From assembly GCA_964541225.1 (NCBI GenBank), contig CAZIPN010000004.1, positions 1 to 64,000 on the forward strand: DNA of 64,000 bases, in the 5' to 3' direction. Made by a program: the position numbers and the translations under genes. The DNA is from CAZIPN01 sp964541225 (GTDB lineage Bacteria; Actinomycetota; Coriobacteriia; Anaerosomatales; JAAXUF01). The notes below the pieces were generated by a model. It did no database searches, was not told where the DNA came from, and worked only from the letters and a program-made list of their open reading frames with translations. Positions 51,382-60,208 of this stretch are shown in pieces (the stretch's first letter is position 1; each line of letters starts with the position of its first letter).

Positions 51382-52992
51382 ATGGCGGCCTCCGAAGAGA
51401 ACCTCAAGAAGGATCTGACCGCCGAGGAATTCGGTCGCTTCCGTGACTGGATTCACAAGCATTCCGGGATCTACCTCGAAGACAACAAGCTTGATTCCTT
51501 GAGGATATCTCTGGTTTCGCGCGCGACTCGATTCGGGTTCGTCGACTACGGCGAGTACTACCGGATGCTTGTGTCCAGTGACGATGAGTTCAAAGAGCTC
51601 ATGAATCTTGTCACGATCAACGAGACGTCGTTCTTTCGTTTTCCCGCCCAGTTCGAGGCGTTGCGCGACCACGTGATCCCGGAGATTCTTCAGAGCAAGT
51701 CAAAGGTGAGCCGGTCGTTTCGGATATGGTCGGCGGGCTGCTCTACCGGCGAGGAGCCCTACACGCTTGCGATGACGTTGCTTGACTCAGCCGTTGGAGG
51801 TGCTGGGCTTCGGCCCGAAGTGCTTGGGACGGACGTGTCGACTTCGGCACTTGAGCGAGCTCGCAAGGCCGTGTACCCGGCGCGCGCGCTCGCAAGTGTG
51901 TCCCAGACCGTGGTGCAGCGCTGGTTCGAGCCCGTAGCCGGAGGGCACCGTCCGATCAAGCGCGTGCGTGATCTCGTCGAATTCTCCTATCACAATTTGG
52001 TGAAAGAGCCCTATCCGATAGCGTTGCTATCGAGCTGGGATGTCATCTTCTGCAGGAACGTCACGATCTACTTTCGCCTGGAGTCGACAAAGCGCGTGGT
52101 GAGCAACTTCTTCGACTCTCTCAACCCGGGTGGCTATCTCTTCATCGGCCACTCAGAAACCCTGTCAGCAATTTCTGATCGTTTCGAGGCGGTGGAGGTC
52201 GGTGGCGTGTTCCTCTATCGCAAGCCCCTTCAGCAGCACTTCTTCTCCTTCGACACCATGACGAGGGGGGCCGACGGGGAGGCTTCGGTGAGTCGTCGGC
52301 GCAGTGCCAGCCACTCATCCCGGCCGGGGATCTTTTCCAAGTCGTCGGCGGTGCGGCGGGAATCGGCGGTGCGGCGGGAGTCGGCCGCGCGTCCGAAGCG
52401 GCCGAAAGCCGCAGGGGCTTCGGCAAGCGGCGCGAATCCAGCGCAGACGCGAGCATCCGAAGAGACTGATGTCGCGGCTCAGAGTGCCGAGGCTGCTATT
52501 GCCGAGGCGCACGCACTCCTGGAATCGGCTCGCCCGGCCGAGGCGCGCGAGGCGGCCGACAAGGCTCTCGCGGCCCAACCACGCAACGTCCAGGCGATGC
52601 TGGTGCGCGCGTATGCCAACGCGGACAGCGGTGACTTTGAATCTGCAACCGCGGACGCGAACGCGGCGCTCGCCATTGACCCGCTTCTGGCACCCGCGCG
52701 CTACGTGCTAGGGATTATCTATCAACGGGCTGGCGACGAGCGTGCGGCGCTCGGGGAATTCAAGCGCACCATCTACATCGATCATGAGTTCGTGCTCGCA
52801 CATTTCAACGCCGCAAACATCTACCGGGGCCGCGGGGCGATGGAAGATGCCTGCCGAGAATACGAGAACGCGCTGACAACGTTGCATGCGAACCCAGATG
52901 GATCGTGGACGGTCTTTCTCGGCGGTTTCAAGCCTGATTTGCTGGCAAAGACCTGCGAACGCAGTCTGCTAGAGTGTCGGAAGGGGTCGTAG
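51382..52992 (+). CDS. cheR: CheR-type protein methyltransferase with C-terminal TPR domain
   Basis: 536 aa. Methylates receptor glutamates using SAM. CheR N-terminal helices (FRDWIHKHSGIYLED), ETSFFRFPAQFEAL, SAM site IWSAGCSTGEEPYTLAM, FCRNVTIYFRLESTKRVV and GHSETL are all present within residues 1-275. After a basic, repetitive linker (residues 300-370) come TPR-like repeats (ALAAQPRNVQAMLVRAYANADSG split, YVLGIIYQRAGDERAALGEF, AHFNAANIYRGRGAMEDA). TPR-bearing CheR proteins such as PilK relatives usually dock to partners. Second gene of the operon. Confidence 0.95.
   Translation: MAASEENLKKDLTAEEFGRFRDWIHKHSGIYLEDNKLDSLRISLVSRATRFGFVDYGEYYRMLVSSDDEFKELMNLVTINETSFFRFPAQFEALRDHVIPEILQSKSKVSRSFRIWSAGCSTGEEPYTLAMTLLDSAVGGAGLRPEVLGTDVSTSALERARKAVYPARALASVSQTVVQRWFEPVAGGHRPIKRVRDLVEFSYHNLVKEPYPIALLSSWDVIFCRNVTIYFRLESTKRVVSNFFDSLNPGGYLFIGHSETLSAISDRFEAVEVGGVFLYRKPLQQHFFSFDTMTRGADGEASVSRRRSASHSSRPGIFSKSSAVRRESAVRRESAARPKRPKAAGASASGANPAQTRASEETDVAAQSAEAAIAEAHALLESARPAEAREAADKALAAQPRNVQAMLVRAYANADSGDFESATADANAALAIDPLLAPARYVLGIIYQRAGDERAALGEFKRTIYIDHEFVLAHFNAANIYRGRGAMEDACREYENALTTLHANPDGSWTVFLGGFKPDLLAKTCERSLLECRKGS
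52345..52380 (+). repeat. 18-bp tandem repeat inside cheR
   Basis: Two 18-bp units (52345-52362 and 52363-52380) differ by one base and a third unit is partial. They encode SAVRRE-SAVRRE-SAARPK in the linker between the methyltransferase and TPR domains. Confidence 0.9.
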
Positions 52993-53066
52993 TCTGGCCT
53001 AAAGACGCCCGCACTTTGGGGCGATAACTGGTAAGACATGCCCAATCGGAGGGGAGCACAGTAGAG

Positions 53067-53447
53067 ATGCCGAACGCGCGAATTCTCGCGGTCGACGACA
53101 GCCCGACGATCCTTGAGATGATCAAGGCGATCCTGCAGTCGGGTGGCTACGAAGTGATCACAGCCACGGACGGGGCTGAGGCGCTCGAGACCGCACGTGC
53201 CGAGATTCCCGATCTCATCTTGCTCGACGTCATGCTTCCCAAGCTCGATGGCTATCGAGTGTGTCGGCTCCTGAAGTTCGACCAGAAATACAAGAACATC
53301 CCCATCATCATGCTGACGGCCAAGACCGAGGAGCAGGCGATGGCGACGGGTATTCGGACGGGCGCGAACCAGTACTTGACGAAGCCGATTGAGCCCGAAA
53401 AGCTGCTCTCGGCCGTGGCCGACGAGCTGTCCAAGATCTCGGGCTGA
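53067..53447 (+). CDS. Single-domain response regulator (CheY/PilG-like)
   Basis: 126 aa receiver: acidic pair AVDDSPT, phospho-acceptor Asp in LILLDVMLPKLDG, switch Thr in MLTAKTEEQ and Lys in YLTKPIEPEKL. The MLPKLDGYRVCRLLK run resembles PilG/PilH and DivK-type regulators rather than flagellar CheY. ATG has GGAGGGGAGCA upstream. Probable output of the CheA below. Confidence 0.95.
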   Translation: MPNARILAVDDSPTILEMIKAILQSGGYEVITATDGAEALETARAEIPDLILLDVMLPKLDGYRVCRLLKFDQKYKNIPIIMLTAKTEEQAMATGIRTGANQYLTKPIEPEKLLSAVADELSKISG

Positions 53448-53455
53448 CGGATGTC

Positions 53456-55465
53456 ATGACGATGTCCGAAACGACTTCAATTGCCGGACGCGTACTCGAC
53501 GGGCTGGTGTCGGCGGGGATTCTGTCCGCCGATCAAGAAGCCAGCGCGCGAGACGGTGCGGCATCCGATGCAGACGCCGGCCGTTCTCTGGTCTCCCTCG
53601 GGGCCATCAACTCAGCTCAGATCGCGACCGTGCTCGAAGAAGGCATGGGCGTTCCGCGGGTTGACCTGGCGAGCTACGCGCCCGATGATGACGCGCTTGT
53701 GCGTGTTCCCGCAGACATCGCGCGGGCTCATCATGTGCTCCCGCTCTTTGAGATCGAAGGAATGCTGACGGTTGCCATCGGCGATCCACAAGACGTGTTC
53801 GGGCTCGACTCCCTAGGATCCGAGCTCTCGCTTGAAGTGGAGATGGTGCTTGCCGACGCTCCGGCGGTCACCTCTTCGATCGCGCAATACTATGGCGCAC
53901 CTGCAGCCGAGCAGGAACAGCTTGAGGTCGCAGAGCCCCTGGGCGCTGCGGAGCCGGTTGCCGAGTCCGTCACTGAGCCGGTTGCGCAGGTTCCCGAGAT
54001 GTCAGAGATCGTTGAGCCAGTAGCTGAGTTCGGGGCCCCAGCCGGCCAACCTGGCGGTCAGGTGCCGGACGAGGGCGTGTACTTCGATGGCGTGCCGGTT
54101 GTGGCGGACGCTGACGAGCTTGAGATGTCGGCGACGGACTTCTTCGAAGTGAGCGAGGACGTTCCGGTCGTTGTGGACGCGCCCGAGGCCGTGCACGAGG
54201 AACTTGAGAGTGCCGAGGCCAATACCGTGCAGACGGTTGAGGAGGTCGTCTCGGCGACCCCGGAATCCACGTCAGGCATTGACCTCGACGTGCTTGCGGT
54301 CGCGGACGATCGCAAGGTCAGCGTGCTGGTCTCAGACATCCTCGACCAGGCTGTGGCGCGCGGTGCAAACCGCATCCACCTGCTGCCGTATAAGAACGAC
54401 TTCTTCCTGGTCTTTCGCATCCAGGGACGGCTCGAGAAGATCGCGAGCGCTCCGCTCTCAATGCAGGGGCCGCTTATCGAGGGTTTCAAGAACTACGCGA
54501 AGCTGGGTGCCGTGCCCGCCGACTTGCCCGCGCTCGGCAGACTCCATGCCGACATCGGCGGCAAGGGGCTGGTGCTCACCGTTTCGTCGGTACCGACCGT
54601 GGCGGGACAACGCCTTGTTGTGTCGATTGCCCCAGCTCGTCCTCAGCCGCGGGATTTCCTCGAACTCGGCATGACAGAAGCTGAGTCCAAGGCGCTCCAG
54701 GCAATGGTTGAGCGCGGACGCGGCATTCTGCTGGTCTCAGCACCCGTCGCCGGTGGGCGTTCCAGCACGTACTACGCTCTGCTGCAGCACGCTGCTCAGG
54801 CCGGAAAGACGGTGTATTCGGTCGAACGATCCATCGAGTATGAGATCCCCGCGGTCGCTCAGGTCCTTGTGAATCCGGGCTCGCCCGTTGGTGCGGCGTC
54901 CTACTTCGCCGCTGGCATGCGGCAAGACACGGACATGCTGGCGATCGACTCGATTCAATCGGTCGAGGACGTTCACCTGGCGATCGAGGCCGCCGGTCTC
55001 GGCAAGCTCGTGATCGCGACGTTTGCGGGAGCCGACATCGTTACGGCCGTGCGCAGGATGCTGGATCTGGGCGCCGAGCCGGTTTCGCTGGCCAGCGCGC
55101 TTACGCTTGGAATCGGGCAGCGCGTTGTGCGGACCAACTGTCCGAGCTGCACGGTCGAGGAGGAGAGTCCGCTGGCCGCCAAGATTCCGGGAGCCAGCGC
55201 GGGCATGACCGCCAGGCGCGGGGCCGGGTGTGCGGCGTGCGCCAACACCGGATTCGCTGGGGCAACCGGGATCTTCGAAGTGCTGCCCTTCACCGAATCC
55301 ATGCGCGCTGAGATCGCGCGCGGCGCAACTGCCGAGCAACTCCTGGCCGCCGCACGTGCTGCCGGCATGCGCCCGATGATCGCGTCGGGTCTCGCGAAGG
55401 TGCGTGAGGGCGTGATCAGCGCCGAGGAACTCGATCGCGTACTGCGTTTCTCGGTGTCGAGGTGA
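53456..55465 (+). CDS. PilB/GspE-like protein with degenerate ATPase motifs
   Basis: 669 aa. Residues 5-145 form an MshEN-like module (RVLDGLVSAGILSADQ, PRVDLASYAPDDDALVRVPA). Residues 150-285 are acidic, low complexity. Residues 285-669 follow the type II/IV secretion ATPase fold, including VSVLVSDILDQAVARGANRIHL, GRLHADIGGKGL and the zinc pair CPSC/CAAC. Every catalytic motif is altered: Walker A is APVAGGRSST (no GKT), the Asp/Walker B box reads DMLAIDSIQSVEDVH (expected GEIRDxET) and the His box is IATFAGADI (expected STLHTND). It is therefore probably a non-hydrolysing scaffold. Overlaps cheW by 4 bp. Confidence 0.88.
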   Translation: MTMSETTSIAGRVLDGLVSAGILSADQEASARDGAASDADAGRSLVSLGAINSAQIATVLEEGMGVPRVDLASYAPDDDALVRVPADIARAHHVLPLFEIEGMLTVAIGDPQDVFGLDSLGSELSLEVEMVLADAPAVTSSIAQYYGAPAAEQEQLEVAEPLGAAEPVAESVTEPVAQVPEMSEIVEPVAEFGAPAGQPGGQVPDEGVYFDGVPVVADADELEMSATDFFEVSEDVPVVVDAPEAVHEELESAEANTVQTVEEVVSATPESTSGIDLDVLAVADDRKVSVLVSDILDQAVARGANRIHLLPYKNDFFLVFRIQGRLEKIASAPLSMQGPLIEGFKNYAKLGAVPADLPALGRLHADIGGKGLVLTVSSVPTVAGQRLVVSIAPARPQPRDFLELGMTEAESKALQAMVERGRGILLVSAPVAGGRSSTYYALLQHAAQAGKTVYSVERSIEYEIPAVAQVLVNPGSPVGAASYFAAGMRQDTDMLAIDSIQSVEDVHLAIEAAGLGKLVIATFAGADIVTAVRRMLDLGAEPVSLASALTLGIGQRVVRTNCPSCTVEEESPLAAKIPGASAGMTARRGAGCAACANTGFAGATGIFEVLPFTESMRAEIARGATAEQLLAAARAAGMRPMIASGLAKVREGVISAEELDRVLRFSVSR

Positions 55466-55959
55466 GTGCGTTGGCCAAGACCAACATCCCAGATCGTTCT
55501 GAGGTCGCGGCACAGGCGGACACCGGCGAGATCGAACGAGTCGTCGCGTTTCATCTGAGTGGCCAACGCTACGCATTGCCCATCGGGCGGGTTCGTGAGA
55601 TCCAGCAGATCGTGGCACTTTCCGATGTTCCCGAGGGCGTCAACGGCGTTGTCGGGATGGTCAATCTCCGGGGCCAGGTCATTCCAGCGGTCGACATGCG
55701 CCGGTTGGTTGGGCTCGAAGTGCGCGAGTATACGCTGGAGACGCCGATGGTGATCACCGAGATTCATGGCCGGGTTGTGGCGCTGCTCGTTGACGAGGTC
55801 GAGGACGTGCTTGAGGTGCCCGAAGGCGCGATGCAAGAGGCGCCGCCCCTGCACCAGCTGTCCGGAAGCATGATCGGCGTCGTTCGGCTTGCCGATGGTC
55901 TTGTCTACGTCCTCGATCCCGATCGGCTTGTCGGGATGGACCTTCTTGAGCGGGCCTGA
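55462..55959 (+). CDS. cheW: CheW-like scaffold protein
   Basis: 165 aa. Typical CheW barrel: VVAFHLSGQRYALPIGRVREI, VNGVVGMVNLRGQVIPAVDMRRLVG split, VVALLVDEVEDVLEV and a final LADGLVYVLDPDRLV. It links CheA to receptor tips. GTG overlaps the preceding stop, and two bases separate it from a second CheW. Confidence 0.95.
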   Translation: MSALAKTNIPDRSEVAAQADTGEIERVVAFHLSGQRYALPIGRVREIQQIVALSDVPEGVNGVVGMVNLRGQVIPAVDMRRLVGLEVREYTLETPMVITEIHGRVVALLVDEVEDVLEVPEGAMQEAPPLHQLSGSMIGVVRLADGLVYVLDPDRLVGMDLLERA

Positions 55960-55961
55960 TC

Positions 55962-56513
55962 GTGAGCGCCGAGAACTCCTCCCGGGACACGAGCACGGCC
56001 GCTGAGGACATCCTCGCTCGTCGAGCCGAATCGCTGGCCATGGAGTCGGTCGAGGAGGAAGTGTCGGATCGCATTTCGATGCTGCGGTTTCGCATCGGAG
56101 ATGAGTGGTATGCGGTGCGAGTCGCGGACGTGCGCGAGATCTTCCAGGAATACGACGTCACGGGAGTGCCGGGTACTCCGCCCTACGTTCTCGGCGTGAC
56201 CAACGTGCGAGGTGAGATTCTGTCGGTGACAGATCCAGCGCTCTTGGTTGGATTGGGCAAGATCGTCGGAACGGGCGAGGGGCAACCCCCGGCTATCGTC
56301 GTGAAGAATGGTGTGGTGACAACAGCGCTGGTTGTCGATGAGATAGGTGACATCGTTGAAGTTGCGAACGAACTGCTGGAACCGCCGGTCGGCTTGATGG
56401 ATCGCGCACAAGCTGAGTTCGTAGCTGGATCGGTGTTTGTGAACGGTACCATGATCGGTTTGCTCGACGTAGGAAGAGTGCTTGAGCCGGTGGATACGTC
56501 CAACCGACGCTAG
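55962..56513 (+). CDS. cheW: CheW-like scaffold protein, second copy
   Basis: 183 aa with a 40-residue N-terminal extension, then the CheW fold: MLRFRIGDEWYAVRVADVREIF, VLGVTNVRGEILSVTDPALLVG split, ALVVDEIGDIVEV and FVNGTMIGLLDVGRVL. Two CheW proteins per operon are usual in Pil-Chp type pathways (PilI and ChpC). GTG start. Confidence 0.93.
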   Translation: MSAENSSRDTSTAAEDILARRAESLAMESVEEEVSDRISMLRFRIGDEWYAVRVADVREIFQEYDVTGVPGTPPYVLGVTNVRGEILSVTDPALLVGLGKIVGTGEGQPPAIVVKNGVVTTALVVDEIGDIVEVANELLEPPVGLMDRAQAEFVAGSVFVNGTMIGLLDVGRVLEPVDTSNRR

Positions 56514-56534
56514 ACCGGGAGGTCGACGGTAGCA

Positions 56535-57761
56535 ATGCAGATCTGGAAGAAGCTCAACAGTCGGATTCTGTATCGGCTCACGCTCACGACGGTGGTGATG
56601 CAGATCGCCTACGTCGTGATCCAGCTGCTGCTCATTGACGTGTTCTTCAGCAAGCAGATCGCGGCTGACCCGCGGATCATGCAGAGCCTCGCGCTAGTCA
56701 TCGGTGCGTCCGTGGTGGTGCTCGTGGTCTGGGCGTTTGCGGTGTACGCCGTTGCCAGGCGGTCGCTTGGGCCGCTGTCGGCCATCGTTACAAGTGTTCA
56801 GGCGGCATGCCAAGGCGACATCGGGCACAAGGTCGAAGTCAACACTGCCGACGAGATCGGGACGCTCGCGACTTCTTACAACCAGATGCTCGACCTGATC
56901 GTCTACCTCATCCGGCAGACGCAAGAATCCTCGAAGCGTTTGGCAGGTTCGAGCAACGACATCCTCTCGGCGACTGAGGAGCAGGCTTCTGGAGCCGCTC
57001 AGCAGGCCGCTTCCATCAGCGAAACGACTGCGACGATGGAGGAGCTGGCGAGCACCTATCGGCAGATCGCCGAGAACGCCGATCACGTTGTGACGATGGC
57101 CGAGGCCTCGCTCGGCAGCGCCGAGAATGGGCAGCAGGCCGTCGCGAATACGCTCTCGGCGATGGAAGAGATCAAGACCCGTACGCAAGCCAGCGCGAAC
57201 AAGATTCTGGCGCTCGGCGAGCGCAGTCAACAGATCGGGCAGGTGCTCTCAATCATCAACGGGATTGCCGACCAGACCAAGATCCTCGCGCTCAACGCCG
57301 CCATCGAGGCCGCTCGAGCTGGCGAGGCGGGGAAGGGCTTCTCGGTCGTTGCCATCGAAATCCGCAAGCTCGCCGAGTCGGTTGTCGATTCGACCGGAGA
57401 GATCAGCGGCATCATGACCGAGATCCAGAGTTCGGCCAACGATCTGGTGATCTCGACAGAGCAAGAGCTGCGTCACGTGCAGGTGGGCGTCGACCTGGCC
57501 CACACCACGGGCGAGAGCCTGGACAGCATCCTGGAACTCATCGAGCAGACCACCGTGGCGGCCAAGGAGATCTCGGCGGCCACGCAGCAACAGAAGAGCG
57601 CGACCGACCAGGTCGTCAAGGCGATGCGCGAGGTTGCGGCGGTTGCACAGCAGACCGCAGCGGGTTCTCGGCAGGTGGCTTCGGCTGCTGAGGCGCTATC
57701 CGGCATGGCGAAGGAGTCGAGCCAGGTTGGCTCGGCGTTCCAGATCGTCGAGGGCGCCTAG
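56535..57761 (+). CDS. Methyl-accepting chemotaxis protein without external sensor domain
   Basis: 408 aa. Two transmembrane helices at about 17-38 and 52-74, joined by only about 12 residues, so no ligand-binding domain exists outside the cell. HAMP follows (GPLSAIVTSVQAACQGDIGH, DEIGTLATSYNQML), then the signalling hairpin with tip IADQTKILALNAAIEAARAGEAGKGF, which differs from the common consensus by K for N. It ends without a CheR-docking pentapeptide. Such receptors sense membrane or cytoplasmic cues; PilJ is the functional analogue expected in a twitching system. Confidence 0.93.
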   Translation: MQIWKKLNSRILYRLTLTTVVMQIAYVVIQLLLIDVFFSKQIAADPRIMQSLALVIGASVVVLVVWAFAVYAVARRSLGPLSAIVTSVQAACQGDIGHKVEVNTADEIGTLATSYNQMLDLIVYLIRQTQESSKRLAGSSNDILSATEEQASGAAQQAASISETTATMEELASTYRQIAENADHVVTMAEASLGSAENGQQAVANTLSAMEEIKTRTQASANKILALGERSQQIGQVLSIINGIADQTKILALNAAIEAARAGEAGKGFSVVAIEIRKLAESVVDSTGEISGIMTEIQSSANDLVISTEQELRHVQVGVDLAHTTGESLDSILELIEQTTVAAKEISAATQQQKSATDQVVKAMREVAAVAQQTAAGSRQVASAAEALSGMAKESSQVGSAFQIVEGA

Positions 57762-57800
57762 TCCCGCAACGCGTGACTCCCGGCAAGGAGCGGAAGGCCG

Positions 57801-60191
57801 ATGGTCGAGTTTGACCGCAGCGCGTTCATATCGAAGTTCCAAGAAGAGGCGCAGGACCTTCTGCAGCGCCTCAACGAGGGCGTTATCACACTGGAGTCGG
57901 AGCCGGCCAACCGCGAACTCATCGACCAGATGCTACGCGACGCCCACACACTCAAGGGTTCGTCGCGCATGGTCGGCCTCATCGAGATCTCCGACGTGGC
58001 CCATTCGCTCGAAGACATCATGGTCAAGGTTCGCGAGAAGGAGATCGAGTACACCGCCGACATGACCGACTCGTTCTTCGAGGCGCTCGACGCGATCGTC
58101 TACCTGACTGAAAACGCTGGCGTCAACGTGGACGATGCGATCGACCTCGGCGTCATCAGAGAGCGGCTGAACTCGGCTGCGGGCATCGTCGAAGAAGAAG
58201 AGGGCACGCAGGAGTCCAACGAGTCAGCGCCCGCTCCGGCAGCGCCCAAGAAGCGAACCCGGCGCAAGAAGGCGTTGAGTGCGTCTTCAGAGGCCGCTGG
58301 CCAGCCGGGGCGTGAGTCCGACGAAGAGGCACCCGCCGAGGACCAGACCGCCGAAGACCAGACCGCCGAAGACACCGGCTCCGAGACAGAGGGCGAGGAA
58401 CTCGCCGAGGGCGGGCACACTCACACCGTCCAGCGCGAGGGCGAACTCAAGTCCAAGTCCCAGCAAACCATCCGCGTCCGCACCCACCAGGTCGATGAGC
58501 TCCTCAACGTGATCAGCGAAGTTGTGATCGGCCAGATCAAGACCGAGCAACGCACGCTGGATGTGCGGGGAGTCCAGTCTCATGCCAACGATGCGTGGCA
58601 AGCATGGGTTCGCGTGAAATCGGCGCTCTCATCGATGGGCAGCCTCGAACTTGTGGAGGCGCTGTCAGACGATCTCAACGCGCTCGACGTGGCGCTTGCG
58701 GAGTCCAAGCGTGAGCTAGCGGAGTTCTTGAAGCAGTACAGCGATGACACATCTCGGACCTCGGTGGTCGTCAATGACTTGCAGGAACTCGGCATGGGGC
58801 TTCGCATGCTTCCGGCCAACACGATCTTCCAGGCGTTTCCGCGCGCGGTGAGAGACCTTGCGAAGCAGTTCCACAAGGACATTGAGTTGGTCATCGAAGG
58901 CGGTACGACCGAACTCGACAAGAAGGTGCTCGAGGAGATCAACGATCCGCTCGTGCATATCATGCGCAACGCTGTCGACCACGGAATTGAGTCTCCCGCC
59001 GAGCGGGTTGCTGCCGGGAAGCCAGCGACCGGAACGATCACGCTGGCCGCTCGGCAAGAGGGCGACCGTATCGTCATCGAGATCGGCGACGATGGGGCGG
59101 GCATCGACCCAGTCAAGATTCGCGAAAACGCCGTTCGCAAGGGCTACGTGACTGAAGCCGAGGCCAAGGGCATGTCTGACCGCGAGGCACAGTACATGAT
59201 CTTCGAGGCTGGGTTCTCCACCGCGCCGATCATCACCGAGATATCTGGACGAGGCGTCGGCATGGACGTCGTTCGTGAGTTCGTGGTGGAGAAACTGAAA
59301 GGCTCGCTCGATCTTGACTCCGCGAGGGGCAAGGGCACGACGTTTCGCCTCACCATTCCGCTCACGCTCGCGATCATCCGTGCCCTGCTGCTTCGTGTCG
59401 GCGAGCACATCTACGCGCTGCCTACCGGCTCGATCGAAGAGACCATGCGCGTGTCGCCGAGCGAAATCATCAAGGTCGAGGGGCGTGAGGTCATCCGGCG
59501 TCAGCGCAGAACGATTCCACTTGTGCGCCTCGCCGACATCCTCGGCGTTGCTTCCGATCCGCCGTCTAGCAAGGTGCCGATAGCGACGATTGGGTACTCG
59601 GGCCACCGCATGGGCTTCATCGTCGACTCATTCGTCGGCGAGCAGCAGATTGTGATCAAGACGCTCGGGTCGCACCTGATCAAAGTCGACAACGTCGCGG
59701 GCGTGACGATTCTTGGCGCGGGCGAGGTCGTCCCAATCCTGAATGTTCCAGATCTCATGAACAACGCGCGCACGCGAAGCGGTCAGCGGGTCGGGAGGAT
59801 CGAGAAGCAGGAGAGGGCTGGTTCTCGGCGCATTCTGATCTGCGAAGACTCGTTTACCACGAGGGAACTCGAGCGATCGATCTTCGAGGCGGCCGGCTAT
59901 GAAGTTGAGACCGCCAACGATGGCGCTCAAGGGCTCGGCAGGCTGAAGGAAGGGCTGAAGATCGACGCGGTGGTGACCGACGTCCAGATGCCCAACATGA
60001 CGGGTTTCGAGCTCACGCGAGCGATCAAGAGCGATGCGAACCTGGAATCCATTCCTGTCGTCATCGTGACCTCGCTGGAACGCGATGAAGAGAAGGCCGA
60101 GGGCGTCGAGGCCGGTGCGGATGCCTATATCACGAAGTCAGTGTTCAACCAGGACACGCTGCTCGACACGGTCGAGCGCCTGATCCGCTAA
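57801..60191 (+). CDS. cheA: Hybrid chemotaxis kinase CheA with receiver domain
   Basis: 796 aa. HPt domain (phospho-His in DAHTLKGSSRMVG near residue 49), an acidic linker with AEDQT repeats (about 150-215) in place of a clear P2, P3 dimerisation domain, HATPase P4 (N-box MRNAVDHGIESP, DDGAGIDP, ISGRGVGMDVVREF), CheW-like P5 (LLLRVGEHIYALPTGSIEE) and a C-terminal receiver (ILICEDSFTTREL, VVTDVQMPNMTGFE, YITKSVFNQD). Single HPt and attached REC resemble ChpA/PilL-like or FrzE-like kinases rather than flagellar CheA. Confidence 0.96.
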   Translation: MVEFDRSAFISKFQEEAQDLLQRLNEGVITLESEPANRELIDQMLRDAHTLKGSSRMVGLIEISDVAHSLEDIMVKVREKEIEYTADMTDSFFEALDAIVYLTENAGVNVDDAIDLGVIRERLNSAAGIVEEEEGTQESNESAPAPAAPKKRTRRKKALSASSEAAGQPGRESDEEAPAEDQTAEDQTAEDTGSETEGEELAEGGHTHTVQREGELKSKSQQTIRVRTHQVDELLNVISEVVIGQIKTEQRTLDVRGVQSHANDAWQAWVRVKSALSSMGSLELVEALSDDLNALDVALAESKRELAEFLKQYSDDTSRTSVVVNDLQELGMGLRMLPANTIFQAFPRAVRDLAKQFHKDIELVIEGGTTELDKKVLEEINDPLVHIMRNAVDHGIESPAERVAAGKPATGTITLAARQEGDRIVIEIGDDGAGIDPVKIRENAVRKGYVTEAEAKGMSDREAQYMIFEAGFSTAPIITEISGRGVGMDVVREFVVEKLKGSLDLDSARGKGTTFRLTIPLTLAIIRALLLRVGEHIYALPTGSIEETMRVSPSEIIKVEGREVIRRQRRTIPLVRLADILGVASDPPSSKVPIATIGYSGHRMGFIVDSFVGEQQIVIKTLGSHLIKVDNVAGVTILGAGEVVPILNVPDLMNNARTRSGQRVGRIEKQERAGSRRILICEDSFTTRELERSIFEAAGYEVETANDGAQGLGRLKEGLKIDAVVTDVQMPNMTGFELTRAIKSDANLESIPVVIVTSLERDEEKAEGVEAGADAYITKSVFNQDTLLDTVERLIR

Positions 60192-60208
60192 GCGCGAAGG
60201 CGGCACAC

